Origin: Bradyrhizobium sp. SZCCHNS1050 | Lineage (GTDB): Bacteria > Pseudomonadota > Alphaproteobacteria > Rhizobiales > Xanthobacteraceae | Assembly (NCBI RefSeq): GCF_032484785.1 | Contig: NZ_JAUETR010000001.1 | Span: forward strand, 4,901,501-4,965,500 | Reading direction: 5' to 3' | Length of the DNA stretch: 64,000 nucleotides | Shown: positions 8,834-17,328 of the stretch, piece after piece | Layout: each line of letters begins with the position of its first letter | How positions within the stretch are numbered: the stretch's first letter is position 1 | The notes under the pieces: model-generated | What the model was told of the DNA's origin: nothing | Database searches by the model: none | The model's input: only the letters and a program-made list of their open reading frames with translations | Position numbers and translations under genes: made by a program

Positions 8834-9705
8834 TGCAGCTCGCGCTGGCCCGAAACGAGGCCGAGCACGTGATTATACGCGATGACGAGCGAGAGCGAAA
8901 TGATGAGCAGCACCATGCCGAGCGCAGCCGCGAAGCCGACGTTGAAGTTGGCGGAGATCTGCTGGTAGATCAGGATCGGCAAGGTCATGACCTGGAAGCC
9001 GCCGAGCAGGATCGGGGTGACATAGGCGCTGATCGCGAGCGCGAAGACGAGCAGCGAGCCGGCGAGGATGCCGGGCAGGCTGAGCGGCAGGGTGACCTCG
9101 AGAAATGCGCGCCATGGGCTGGCGCCGAGATTCTCCGCCGCCTGCTCCAGCCGCTCGTCGATGCGGCCGATCACGCCGGTGAGCGTCAGCACCATGAAAG
9201 GCACATAGATGTGGACCAGGCCGATGATGATGCCGGTCTCATTGTACATCAGCTGCAACGGCCTTGTGACCAGCCCGAGCGACGCCAGGATCTGGTTGAT
9301 GACACCCTTGTCGGACAGCAGCGTCATCCAGGCGAAGGTACGCACCACGATGCCGGTCAGCATCGGCGCCAGCACGGCCATCAGCAGCAGCGCATGGCCG
9401 GTGCGGCTCTTGATACGCGCCATCCAATGCGCGAGCGGGTAGCCGATCACGAGCGCGGCGAGCGTCGTCCAGAGGCCGATCCGGATCGTGGTCCAGATCA
9501 CCTCGAGATAGTAGCCGTCATCGCCCATGCGGGCATAGTGCCTGGCTGTGAGGGCGACGTTCGGCATGACCACGGGGTTGCCGGTCAGGACGCTCATCAC
9601 CGCCATCAATCCGATCGGCAGAAAGAAGAACAACGCAAACAGCAGCGCGCTCGGCAGGATCAACAGCGCCAGGCTGTTGACGCGCGGCGCGCTGCTGCTC
9701 GTCAT
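8830..9705 (-). CDS. ABC transporter permease, PotB-like
   Basis: A 291-aa inner-membrane permease partner. Hydrophobic segments begin at LALLILPSALLFALFFFLPIG, and the EAA coupling loop reads EQAAENLGASPWRAFLEVTLP near residues 195-215. Its ATG shares one base with the iclR stop (TGATG), so regulator and transporter are translated in sequence. Length and topology are normal for PotB. Confidence 0.92.
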   Translation of the reverse strand: MTSSSAPRVNSLALLILPSALLFALFFFLPIGLMAVMSVLTGNPVVMPNVALTARHYARMGDDGYYLEVIWTTIRIGLWTTLAALVIGYPLAHWMARIKSRTGHALLLMAVLAPMLTGIVVRTFAWMTLLSDKGVINQILASLGLVTRPLQLMYNETGIIIGLVHIYVPFMVLTLTGVIGRIDERLEQAAENLGASPWRAFLEVTLPLSLPGILAGSLLVFALAISAYVTPILLGGFQVMTLPILIYQQISANFNVGFAAALGMVLLIISLSLVIAYNHVLGLVSGQRELQ

Positions 9706-10487
9706 CAGGAGGCCAGTCCGGCCAATTGCTCGATGGTCTGGCCGAGCGGATCGCCGGTCATGCGCCGCAGCTTTGCGGCCATGCTGCCGAGCTCGCGGCG
9801 GACATTGGCACGCTCGATCTCGGTGGTGGCCTGGACCGAGTAGGAGACGGCGATGCCGATCAGCTCACCGCTCTCGCCGCTCGTCAGCGCAAAGCCCTGC
9901 GAGCCGACGCCCTCGATGGCCTCGTCGGCGGCGTCCGAGATGCCGGTCCGGCGGATCTCGTTCAGCCGCGCCATCAGCTCGGTGAAGTTCTGCGGCGAGT
10001 TGGCCGGGACCTTCGGGTAGTCGAGCGGCACGCGCGTCCGGATCTCCTGGTCTGTCAGACGCGCCAGCATGGCGCGGCCGTTCGAGGTGATGATGGCCGG
10101 CGTGCGCTGGCCCGGCGGGTTGACGACGCGCAGCGGGTTGGAGCCGGGCACGATGCGCAGCACCACCTGCTGATAGCCGTCGAGCACGGCGATGTAGCCG
10201 GTGTGGCCGGTGCGCGCGCAGACATCGCGCAGCTCGCGCTCGGCGGTGGCGATCAGGTCGTCATGGGCCCGGTGCAGCCGCCCGAGCTCGAAGGTGAGCA
10301 GGCCCGGCCGGTAGCGGCGGCTGTGCGGATCCTGCTCGAGCAGGCCGCAATCGCGCAGCGAGCGGAGCAGGCGGGAGGTCGAGCTTTTCGGTTTGCCGGT
10401 CAGGACCTGGACGTCGGCAAAGGAGAGGTCGGGCCGCGCGGTCGAGAAGCAGCGCAGGATGTCGATGGCGTTGGTCAGAGCGCTCAT
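9705..10487 (-). CDS. IclR-family transcriptional regulator
   Basis: A 260-aa regulator with an N-terminal winged helix-turn-helix (residues ~5-60, recognition region GKPKSSTSRLLRSL) and a C-terminal IclR effector domain (~75-255, including the motif SVQATTEIERANV near the end). It is the first gene of the seven-gene operon, so it probably controls its own synthesis together with the importer and the DUF917/HyuA enzymes. The ATG at 10487 is chosen because a perfect palindrome lies just upstream; a longer reading would place that operator inside the coding sequence. The effector is unknown but presumably is the imported compound or its breakdown product. Confidence 0.93.
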   Translation of the reverse strand: MSALTNAIDILRCFSTARPDLSFADVQVLTGKPKSSTSRLLRSLRDCGLLEQDPHSRRYRPGLLTFELGRLHRAHDDLIATAERELRDVCARTGHTGYIAVLDGYQQVVLRIVPGSNPLRVVNPPGQRTPAIITSNGRAMLARLTDQEIRTRVPLDYPKVPANSPQNFTELMARLNEIRRTGISDAADEAIEGVGSQGFALTSGESGELIGIAVSYSVQATTEIERANVRRELGSMAAKLRRMTGDPLGQTIEQLAGLAS

Positions 10488-10500
10488 GATGATACCGTTT

Positions 10501-10517
10501 GTTCCATTTTTTGGAAC
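10501..10517. promoter_or_regulatory. Candidate IclR operator, GTTCCA-N5-TGGAAC
   Basis: A perfect 6+6 inverted repeat with a TTTTT spacer, ending 14 bases upstream of the iclR ATG. IclR-family operators are typically short palindromes with TGGAA/TTCCA-like arms, so the fit is good. The position between promoter and start codon suits autorepression of the whole operon. Inferred from symmetry and position only. Confidence 0.6.
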
Positions 10518-10640
10518 GTAGTCCCAAATTCTAGAAGCGGCAGACCGTCTGCCGCAAGGCGAAATTACTGGCAACGAGGTGCCCGAATGCGCGTCAGGGT
10601 GGTGGTCGGGGCGCCGGGCGCAGACGGAGCATGCTCAGCC

Positions 10641-13600
10641 TCACTGCGCCACGGTGGACCTGATGCGACCGACGGCGGCGTCTACGCCCGTCCAGGCCGG
10701 CTTGTCCGGAGCAAACTGCTGACGAAGATAGGCGACGAGTTCGGCGATCTGGACGTCACTGAGATGGTCCTTGAACGCCGGCATGTAGCCGAGATCGGAC
10801 GAGACCGGCTTCATGATCCCGTGCAGGATCACCTGGATCAGATTGTCGGGTGTGGCGCTGTGCAGGTTGCTGTTCAGCGCCAGCGAGGGCCGACTGCCGA
10901 ACAGCGGCAGGCCGCCCACCTCGTGACAGACCGCGCAGGCGCCGAGATAGAGCCGTGCCGCCGGAGACGCCGTCGAGGTCGCCTTGGTGCGCGCTTCCAA
11001 CTCCGCGGCCATCGCCTCCAGCTTCGCTGCCTCGGGCGAGGGCGTCTGGAACGAGGCGAGATAGATCGCCATGGCCCGAACGTCCGCGTCGGGCAGCGTC
11101 GCGAGATCCTTCACGATCGGCGCCATCGGACCGGCCGCGACACCATGGAAGCGCGATTGCCCCGAGCGCAGATAAGTGTAGAGCTCGTCCTCGGTCCACG
11201 GGATCGGGGCAGTCGAGAGCGCGGTCAGCGCAGGGGCTTCCCAGCCATCGGCGAAGCCGCCAGCCAGATGTGCGTTGCGCTGCTCGGCGCCGAGCGCGTT
11301 GCGCGGCGAGTGACAGGCGCTGCAATGGCCGAGGCTTTCGACGAGATAGAAGCCGCGATTCCACTGCTCCGATTGTGTCGGATCGGGCCGGAACGGCTGC
11401 GTGTCGTGAAACAGAGCGTTCCATCCGGCGACCAGCGGCCGCAGGTTGAATGGGAAGCGCAGCGCGTTGTCAGGCGCCTGCTGTCTCACTGGCGCCTGTG
11501 CCATCAGGTAGGCGTAGAGCGCCTGCAGGTCGGCATCATCGGTTCGCGCGAAATGCGTGTAGGGAAACGCCGGATAGAGCTGCCGGCCGTCGCGATGCAC
11601 GCCCTCGCGCATCGCGCGCTCGAAGGCGGGATAGGACCAGGCGCCGATGCCGGTCTCGACGTCGGGCGTGATGTTGGTGCTGAACAGCGTGCCGAACGGC
11701 GTCTCCAGTGCGCGGCCGCCGGCATTGATCAGGCCGCCATCCGCGGTATGGCAGACAGCGCAATTGCCGAGCGCCGCGAGCGCCTCGCCGCGCGCGATCG
11801 TCGCTGCGGAATAGACCGAGGGATCGGGGCGCGTGATCGGCGCGATGGCGCGCCAGGGCAACACGGCGGTGGCGACGCCGATCGCCGCGGCGCAGGCCGC
11901 GACGGCGGTGGCGATCACGCCGCCCCGCTTGGCAAAGGGCTTGGGCCACGTGGTCGCCGGTCTTTCGGGGGCGGGCAGCGACTGCGGCGCCGGCGTCTCC
12001 GCCCGTTCGCCGCGCAGGCCTTTCAGGATGCGCTCCGGCGTGAATGGCGGCTCGCGGAAGCGGACGCCGGTGGCGTCGTAGATCGCATTGGCGATCGCGG
12101 CGGCGCTGGGCACGGACGCGGACTCGCCGACGCCGAGCGGCGGCTGATCCGGCCGCGGCAGCATCAGCACGTCGATCTCAGGCACGTCGGGGAAGGTGAT
12201 GATCGGATAGGCGCCCCATTCCCGTGCCGCGACCTTGCCGCGCGTGAAGGGAATCTCCTCCATCAGCGCACGGCTGGTGGATTGGATGACGTTGCCTTCG
12301 ATCTGGTGGCGTACCCCGTCGGGATTGATCATCAGGCCGGAGTCCTGGCCTGCAATGACCCGCGTGACGCTGACATCGCCGGTGGTCGTATTCACGGCGA
12401 CATCGGCGATCCACGCCGACCATGCCGCGCCGTAGCCGGGAAACTTGCTGTGGACGTAGAGCGCGTAGGCGAAGCCGCGGCCATGGACGACGCCGTTCTC
12501 GGGCGTCTTCTCCTCCCGCACGGGGCGCGGCGTCCAGCCGGCGCGCTCGGCCACGGCGTTCACGAGATCACGTGCGCGCTCGTCCTTCAGATAGCGCAGC
12601 CGGTATTCGATCGGGTCGACGCCGGCCTCGGCGGCGAGCTCGTCGATGTAGGACTCGTGCGCGAAGGTGTTGGGCAGCGCCGAGACACCGCGGATCCAGG
12701 ACGCACGCACGATCGGCGGCATGTCATGCGCCGTGACGCGCATGTGCTCATAGTCGTAAGGCGGGATCGCGGTGCGGTCGCCCATCTCGAACACCGCAGG
12801 CTCCGGCCCGATGCGCCCGGTCAGCAGCAGCGCCAGCGTCGGTGCGCCGTTCGAGGGATAGCGCGTGGCGAACTCATAGGCCGCGACCGAGCCGTCGGCA
12901 TTGAGGCCGCCATTGACGTCCATCAGCTGCGCGGTGCCCTTGGGCTCCCACAGATGCTCTTGCTCGCGCGACAATTGCACCCGCACCGGGCGGCCGACCG
13001 CACGCGACAGCAGCAGCGCATCGGCCGTGACGTCGTCGGCGCAGTTGCGGCCGTAGCAGCCGGCGGCCTCGAGGCGGATCAGCTCGATCTGGTGCTCGGG
13101 ACGGTCGATCAGCTTGGCGAGATCGCCGCGCAGGAGATGAGGATTCTGCGTGCCGGAATAAATGCGGATCTGCCCGTCGCGATAGTCGGCCACCGCGCAG
13201 GACGGTCCGATCGAGCCGTGCATCTGGTAGGGCCAGAGATAGGTCCTCCGCATCGGCTTGGCGGCGCCGGCGATGGCGGCATCGACATCGCCCTTGTCGA
13301 GCAGCCGTCGCGGAGCGGACGGATTGGCGCGCAGCGCGTTCTCGACATCATCGAGGTCGCGCAGGGTCGGCACCGGCTTCCAATTCACCTCGAGGCGCTC
13401 GGCGGCACGGATCGCATTCTCCTCGCGCTCGGCGACGACGCCGATGAAGTCGCCGATGACGACGACGTCGACTAGGCCAGGGACATCGCGCACTGACTCC
13501 CTGTCGACGCCAAGAAGGCTGGTTCCGATGAAGGGGCCGGCATCGACGCCGGCATAGGGCGGACGCACGACGCGGCCGTGCAGCATGCCGGGGACGCGAA

Positions 13601-14186
13601 CGTCATGCACGTAAGTGAGCTCACCGGTCGCCTTCGCCGGCAGGTCGACGCGCGGCACCGAGCGGCCGACGACCTGATAGTCGTTCACCGACTTGACGAG
13701 GATATCGTCGGCGAGCTCGAGGCGGATCGTCTCATCGCCGATCAGCTCGCCATAGCTGAGGACGCGGTTGTTGGGCCCGCGGACCAGTCCATCCTCGACC
13801 ATCAAGTCCTGAACGTCGAGGTCGAGCTGCGTCGCCGCCCGCGCCAAGAGGAAGGCGCGCGCCTGCGCCGCCGCCTTGCGCAGGGGCACGGCGGTGATCT
13901 GGATTGTCTCGCTGGCGATGGTCGCGCCCTGGTTCGGCACGACCGCGGTGTCCCCGAGCACGACCACGACCCGAGCGAAGGAGACGTCGAGCTCTTCTGC
14001 GACGATCTGTCCCAGCGCGGTGCGGATGCCGGTGCCGAGATCGACATGGCCGTTGAAGGCGGAGACCTCGCCTGCCGCCGTGATCCGGATGAAGGTTTCG
14101 AACTGGCCATCGTTGCCGGCGATGGGACGTTCGACGACCAGCCGGCCGCGAGGCATGTCGGCGTCCTTGGTGAGGCGATCGTTCAT
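10641..14186 (-). CDS. nicB: Nicotinate dehydrogenase subunit B-like: Mo-pterin domain fused to three-haem cytochrome c
   Basis: An 1181-aa protein predicted to hydroxylate an N-heteroaromatic ring (nicotinate to 6-hydroxynicotinate) and pass electrons to its own haems. Residues ~1-730 are a xanthine-dehydrogenase-type molybdenum subunit, with the catalytic-Glu loop GVGESASVPSAAAIANAI near the end of that part. After a single hydrophobic segment (~745-770) come three CxxCH haem motifs: CAVCH at ~808, CSACH at ~954 and CAVCH at ~1084. Size and domain order match Pseudomonas putida NicB as I remember it. The ATG shares one base with the nicA stop (TGATG). Related architectures act on isoquinoline or aldehydes, so nicotinate is inferred mainly from the adjacent hnr and enamidase genes. 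Confidence 0.85.
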   Translation of the reverse strand: MNDRLTKDADMPRGRLVVERPIAGNDGQFETFIRITAAGEVSAFNGHVDLGTGIRTALGQIVAEELDVSFARVVVVLGDTAVVPNQGATIASETIQITAVPLRKAAAQARAFLLARAATQLDLDVQDLMVEDGLVRGPNNRVLSYGELIGDETIRLELADDILVKSVNDYQVVGRSVPRVDLPAKATGELTYVHDVRVPGMLHGRVVRPPYAGVDAGPFIGTSLLGVDRESVRDVPGLVDVVVIGDFIGVVAEREENAIRAAERLEVNWKPVPTLRDLDDVENALRANPSAPRRLLDKGDVDAAIAGAAKPMRRTYLWPYQMHGSIGPSCAVADYRDGQIRIYSGTQNPHLLRGDLAKLIDRPEHQIELIRLEAAGCYGRNCADDVTADALLLSRAVGRPVRVQLSREQEHLWEPKGTAQLMDVNGGLNADGSVAAYEFATRYPSNGAPTLALLLTGRIGPEPAVFEMGDRTAIPPYDYEHMRVTAHDMPPIVRASWIRGVSALPNTFAHESYIDELAAEAGVDPIEYRLRYLKDERARDLVNAVAERAGWTPRPVREEKTPENGVVHGRGFAYALYVHSKFPGYGAAWSAWIADVAVNTTTGDVSVTRVIAGQDSGLMINPDGVRHQIEGNVIQSTSRALMEEIPFTRGKVAAREWGAYPIITFPDVPEIDVLMLPRPDQPPLGVGESASVPSAAAIANAIYDATGVRFREPPFTPERILKGLRGERAETPAPQSLPAPERPATTWPKPFAKRGGVIATAVAACAAAIGVATAVLPWRAIAPITRPDPSVYSAATIARGEALAALGNCAVCHTADGGLINAGGRALETPFGTLFSTNITPDVETGIGAWSYPAFERAMREGVHRDGRQLYPAFPYTHFARTDDADLQALYAYLMAQAPVRQQAPDNALRFPFNLRPLVAGWNALFHDTQPFRPDPTQSEQWNRGFYLVESLGHCSACHSPRNALGAEQRNAHLAGGFADGWEAPALTALSTAPIPWTEDELYTYLRSGQSRFHGVAAGPMAPIVKDLATLPDADVRAMAIYLASFQTPSPEAAKLEAMAAELEARTKATSTASPAARLYLGACAVCHEVGGLPLFGSRPSLALNSNLHSATPDNLIQVILHGIMKPVSSDLGYMPAFKDHLSDVQIAELVAYLRQQFAPDKPAWTGVDAAVGRIRSTVAQ

Positions 14187-14668
14187 CAGTCCAGCGCCTC
14201 GAGCGTGTGGCCGGCCGCGCGCATCGCCGCGCGGAGGATTTCGACATGCGCGCCGCAGCGGCAGAGATTGTAGCGCAGCGCTTGCTTGATCTCGTCGGGT
14301 GACGGATCGGGCTTGATCGCCAGCAGCGCCTTGGTCGTCATGATCATGCCGTTGAGGCAGTAGCCGCATTGCGCGGCCTGCTCGGCGATGAAGGCCTGCT
14401 GCACCGGATCGGGCGCCTCGCGCGAGCCCAGTCCTTCCAGCGTGGTGACGTCGCGGCCGATGCAGCCTTCCACCGGAATGACGCAGGAGCGGGCGGCGCG
14501 GCCGTCGATCAGTACGGTGCAGGCGCCGCATTCCCCCAGGCCGCAGCCGTACTTCGGACCGTTCAGAGCGAGGTCGTTGCGCAGCACATGGAGCAGGGGC
14601 GTGTCCGGCGCGGCGGCGACGTCATGTGTCCGTCCGTTCACGGTCAGCCGAATCGTTGCTGGCGTCAT
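14186..14668 (-). CDS. nicA: Nicotinate dehydrogenase subunit A-like, 2x[2Fe-2S] protein
   Basis: A 160-aa electron-transfer subunit of the molybdenum hydroxylase. All eight cluster cysteines are visible: C42, C47, C50 and C62 (plant-ferredoxin-type cluster) and C101, C104, C136 and C138 (C-terminal four-helix cluster). It carries electrons from the Mo site of NicB to the haem domain. Length is normal (~155-165 aa). It is the first gene of a two-gene operon, divergent from hnr across a 285-base control region. Confidence 0.9.
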   Translation of the reverse strand: MTPATIRLTVNGRTHDVAAAPDTPLLHVLRNDLALNGPKYGCGLGECGACTVLIDGRAARSCVIPVEGCIGRDVTTLEGLGSREAPDPVQQAFIAEQAAQCGYCLNGMIMTTKALLAIKPDPSPDEIKQALRYNLCRCGAHVEILRAAMRAAGHTLEALD

Positions 14669-14692
14669 GCCCTTCTGTCGTCCGCTATGCTA

Positions 14693-14702
14693 TCGTTAAC
14701 GA
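14693..14702. promoter_or_regulatory. TCGTTAACGA palindrome upstream of nicA (possible operator half of the regulon)
   Basis: A perfect 10-base palindrome 24 bases in front of the nicA ATG. It shares the TCGT-N2-ACGA core with the longer palindromes in front of hnr and the enamidase gene, though the outer arms do not match. Short palindromes of this kind also occur by chance in GC-rich DNA (for example TCGTCGACGA inside genes), so this is the weakest of the three sites. Confidence 0.35.
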
Positions 14703-14852
14703 GGATGCGATGGTGATCGCTCCGAGCGTATCGTTTGTGTACTAACATGCAAGTGGCACGTATTGCGTTGCAGCGTATGCACGATTTGTCGTCATTGTGC
14801 AGGGCAAACTGATCGTTTATCCGGCAATCGTGCTTTTCGTTCGCGGTGGCGC

Positions 14853-14896
14853 TTGACAGTCGGCGGAGGGGCGCGACATCATTCGTATACGAACGA
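14853..14896 (+). promoter_or_regulatory. hnr operon control site: TTGACA box and MarR-type palindrome
   Basis: TTGACA at 14853-14858 is a consensus-like -35 box. Downstream, 14879-14896 reads TCATTCGTATACGAACGA: a perfect 12-base palindrome TTCGTATACGAA (14882-14893) with arms extending to 7 of 8 matching positions. A nearly identical element lies in front of the enamidase gene. The site ends 57 bases before the hnr ATG, so a bound regulator would cover the promoter or early leader. The regulator is inferred to be the MarR protein at the end of this operon. No clear -10 box at ideal spacing. Confidence 0.6.
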
Positions 14897-14953
14897 ATTG
14901 CCGCGGCGCGTGGATGGCTGCCGCCAACTCCGCTTCAAGATGGGCTTCTCTGC

Positions 14954-16405
14954 ATGGTGACTGAGACGGCGAGCGACGGTGCAGGGGACAAGATCCGCTG
15001 CGATGCCTGCCCGGTGATGTGCTACATCAAGCCGGGCGCGGCAGGCGCCTGCGACCGCTATGCCAATCAGGACGGTGTGCTGGTGCGCGTCGATCCGCAT
15101 ATCCTGCTGGAGCGCACGGTGTCGCATGGCGGCAAGCTGGTGCCGTTCCAGGCGAGCGGCGACTGGGACGGCAAGATCGTGCATCAGCCGGAGCTGTTCG
15201 TCACCGCGATCGGCGCCGGCACCACTTATCCCGACTACAAGCCGGCGCCGTTCATCGTGTCATCGGTCGTCGATGGCGTCGACATGGTCACGGTCGTGAC
15301 CGAGGGCATCTTCAGCTATTGCGGCGTCAAGGTGAAGATCGACACCGACCGCTATCTCGGCCCGGAAGCGGCGACGGTGCGCGTCGACGGCGAAGCGGTC
15401 GGTCACGTCACGACCAGCGAATACGGCTCGCAGATGCTGTCGCTCGGCGGCGTGCATCATCTCACGGGCGGCTCCAAGAAGGAGGGGCGTGTCACCTGTG
15501 ACGCGCTGATGGACCTCAGCAACCGCAAGGCCGTGGAACTGGTGGTTGACGGCGGCTCCAGCGTGATCGTGCAGGCGGGGCAGCCCCCGATCGTCAACGG
15601 CGTCAAGGAAGAGCGCATGCGCGTCGGCTGCGGCTCGGCCACGATCGGGATGTTCGCCAAGCAATGGCAGGGCAAGGTCGACGAGGTCGTCGTGGTCGAT
15701 GATCACATCACCGGCGTGCTGTCAGAGCACCAGGCCGGCAAGCTGCTCGACATTCCCGCGACAGGCATCAAGATGAAGGGACGACGCTCGACGCCGGGCC
15801 GCTACTTCCAGGTGGCGCAGCCCGGAACCGGCTGGGGCGGCACCGACATCTCCGATCCGCTGTCGATCCTCGGGCCATTCGATCCCAAGACGGCGAAGCC
15901 GGGAACGACGCTGCTGATGGTGTCCACGACGGGCGAGCATGCCGGATACTACGTGCTCGACGAGACGCTCAGGCCGGTGCAGCGCGAGATGCCGCCGGAG
16001 CTGCAGTTCTCGGTCGAGCGCATCCAGGAGAACTGCGAGCCGGCGCTGTGCACCGTGCTGTTCATGGCCGGTGCCGGCGGCTCGCTGCGCGCCGGCGTCA
16101 CCGACAATCCGGTGCGGCTGACGCGTTCGGTCAAGGATACGCTGACGCGGGTGACGAGCGGCGGTGCGCCGGTCTATGTCTGGCCGGGCGGCGGCATCAC
16201 CTATATGGTCGACGTGACCCAGATGCCGGCCGGCGCCTTCGGCTATGTGCCGACGCCGGCGATCGTCGCGCCGATCGAGTTCACGCTGAGGCTATCGGAT
16301 TATGCGGCGCTCGGCGGGCACATGGATTACGTCCAGCCGCTCGCTTCGCTCAAGGATGTCAGCAAGGACATTCGCCAACTGCCGTGGCCGAGGCCGGGTG
16401 CATGA
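14954..16405 (+). CDS. hnr: 6-hydroxynicotinate reductase-like Fe-S protein
   Basis: A 483-aa protein that I recognise as the 6-hydroxynicotinate reductase family (6-hydroxynicotinate to 1,4,5,6-tetrahydro-6-oxonicotinate, known from Eubacterium barkeri). The N-terminus has a compact cysteine motif, C16, C19, C23 and C33 (CDACPVMC then GACDRY), suitable for a [4Fe-4S] cluster. Later Gly-rich segments (WPGGGITYMVD, GAGGSLRAG) have no standard nucleotide-binding pattern that I can name. The ATG at 14954 is preferred over longer in-frame starts, which would run across the operator region. It is the first gene of an eight-gene operon and overlaps the UPF0280 gene by four bases (ATGA). No ferredoxin gene is nearby, so its electron donor is unknown. 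Confidence 0.8.
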   Translation: MVTETASDGAGDKIRCDACPVMCYIKPGAAGACDRYANQDGVLVRVDPHILLERTVSHGGKLVPFQASGDWDGKIVHQPELFVTAIGAGTTYPDYKPAPFIVSSVVDGVDMVTVVTEGIFSYCGVKVKIDTDRYLGPEAATVRVDGEAVGHVTTSEYGSQMLSLGGVHHLTGGSKKEGRVTCDALMDLSNRKAVELVVDGGSSVIVQAGQPPIVNGVKEERMRVGCGSATIGMFAKQWQGKVDEVVVVDDHITGVLSEHQAGKLLDIPATGIKMKGRRSTPGRYFQVAQPGTGWGGTDISDPLSILGPFDPKTAKPGTTLLMVSTTGEHAGYYVLDETLRPVQREMPPELQFSVERIQENCEPALCTVLFMAGAGGSLRAGVTDNPVRLTRSVKDTLTRVTSGGAPVYVWPGGGITYMVDVTQMPAGAFGYVPTPAIVAPIEFTLRLSDYAALGGHMDYVQPLASLKDVSKDIRQLPWPRPGA

Positions 16406-17289
16406 CCCGGCAGCCACAGATCGCCTTGTTGCCCGACCGGCGGCTGCATCTGCAGGACGGCCCGATCGATCTGATCATCGGCGTCGACGCGGTCGATGGT
16501 GATATCCGCGCGGCCTATCGTGCGGCGGCCGAGCGTTTCACGGGTCTCTTGGACGAGCTGTGTGCCGAACTGTCCGATCTGCGCAGGGGCGCCGATCACG
16601 ATCGATGCCCATTGAAAGGTGTCGTCGCGCGGCGGATGCATGCGGCAGTGTCGCCGTTCGCCCGCGAAATGTTCATCACGCCGATGGCCGCGGTTGCCGG
16701 GAGCGTGGCCGAGGAGATCCTCGGCGCCATGTGCGGCGTGGCGAAGCTGACGCGGGCCTATGTCAACAATGGCGGTGACATCGCACTCCATCTGCGGGAT
16801 GCCGCCACCTTCAGCGTCGGGCTGATGGACCGTCCCGACGGCGCCGGTGTGATGCGCAGGATGACGCTTCGTGCTGCCGATGCGATCGGCGGCGTCGCCA
16901 CGTCGGGCCGCCACGGCCGCAGTTTCTCGCTGGGCATTGCCGACGCGGTGACGGTACTCGCGCGCAGCGCGGCGCAGGCGGATGCGGCGGCGACGGTGAT
17001 CGGCAACGCGGTCGATCTTCCGGGTCATCCGGCCGTGCTTCGCCGACCTGCCTGCGAGTTGCAACCGGAGACCGATCTCGGTGATCGCCTCGTCACATGC
17101 GAGGTCGGAGAGCTCCGTGATGTCGAGGTTGCCGAAGCGCTGGCCGCGGGCGAGCATCGTGGGCAGTCGCTGCTGTCGGCCGGTCTGATCGAAGGCGCCG
17201 TTCTGCAGCTCCGCGGCAACATTCGCGTTGTCGGTCCGCGCGCGATCGAGATCGTTCGTCGGCCGCAGTTGCGAGCGGCGGCGGCGTGA
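16402..17289 (+). CDS. UPF0280 family protein (ApbE-superfamily fold)
   Basis: A 295-aa cytoplasmic protein of UPF0280, a family related to the FAD:protein FMN transferase ApbE. The segment AYVNNGGDIALHL (residues ~119-131) corresponds to the conserved GGD loop of ApbE, and SFSLGIADAVTVLARSAAQAD to the C-terminal metal/flavin region. The family's reaction is not known. Its four-base overlap with hnr argues for a stoichiometric or maturation role towards Hnr, for example flavin attachment or cofactor handling, but I see no canonical ApbE target motif (SGAT-like) in Hnr. Treat the function as open. Confidence 0.8.
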   Translation: MTRQPQIALLPDRRLHLQDGPIDLIIGVDAVDGDIRAAYRAAAERFTGLLDELCAELSDLRRGADHDRCPLKGVVARRMHAAVSPFAREMFITPMAAVAGSVAEEILGAMCGVAKLTRAYVNNGGDIALHLRDAATFSVGLMDRPDGAGVMRRMTLRAADAIGGVATSGRHGRSFSLGIADAVTVLARSAAQADAAATVIGNAVDLPGHPAVLRRPACELQPETDLGDRLVTCEVGELRDVEVAEALAAGEHRGQSLLSAGLIEGAVLQLRGNIRVVGPRAIEIVRRPQLRAAAA

Positions 17290-17328
17290 GGTTTGATGCA
17301 TGATGTGCAGGAACACGAAGGATCATCG

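Noticed and set aside
9726..13475. A very long plus-strand open frame (1249 codons)
   Set aside because: It is the mirror of iclR and nicB coding DNA. Its protein is Arg/Asp/Gly/His-rich with no motif, while the minus strand shows complete haem, molybdenum and HTH signatures.
10641..14186. Carbon monoxide or xanthine dehydrogenase
   Set aside because: No FAD subunit gene is present and the molybdenum subunit is fused to three haem c motifs, which fits the NicB/isoquinoline-oxidoreductase type instead.
15671..15706. Further TCGTCGACGA-like palindromes as MarR operators
   Set aside because: Sequences such as GTCGACGAGGTCGTCGTGG inside hnr arise from GC-rich codons and lack the AT-rich ATTCGT/ACGAAT arms.
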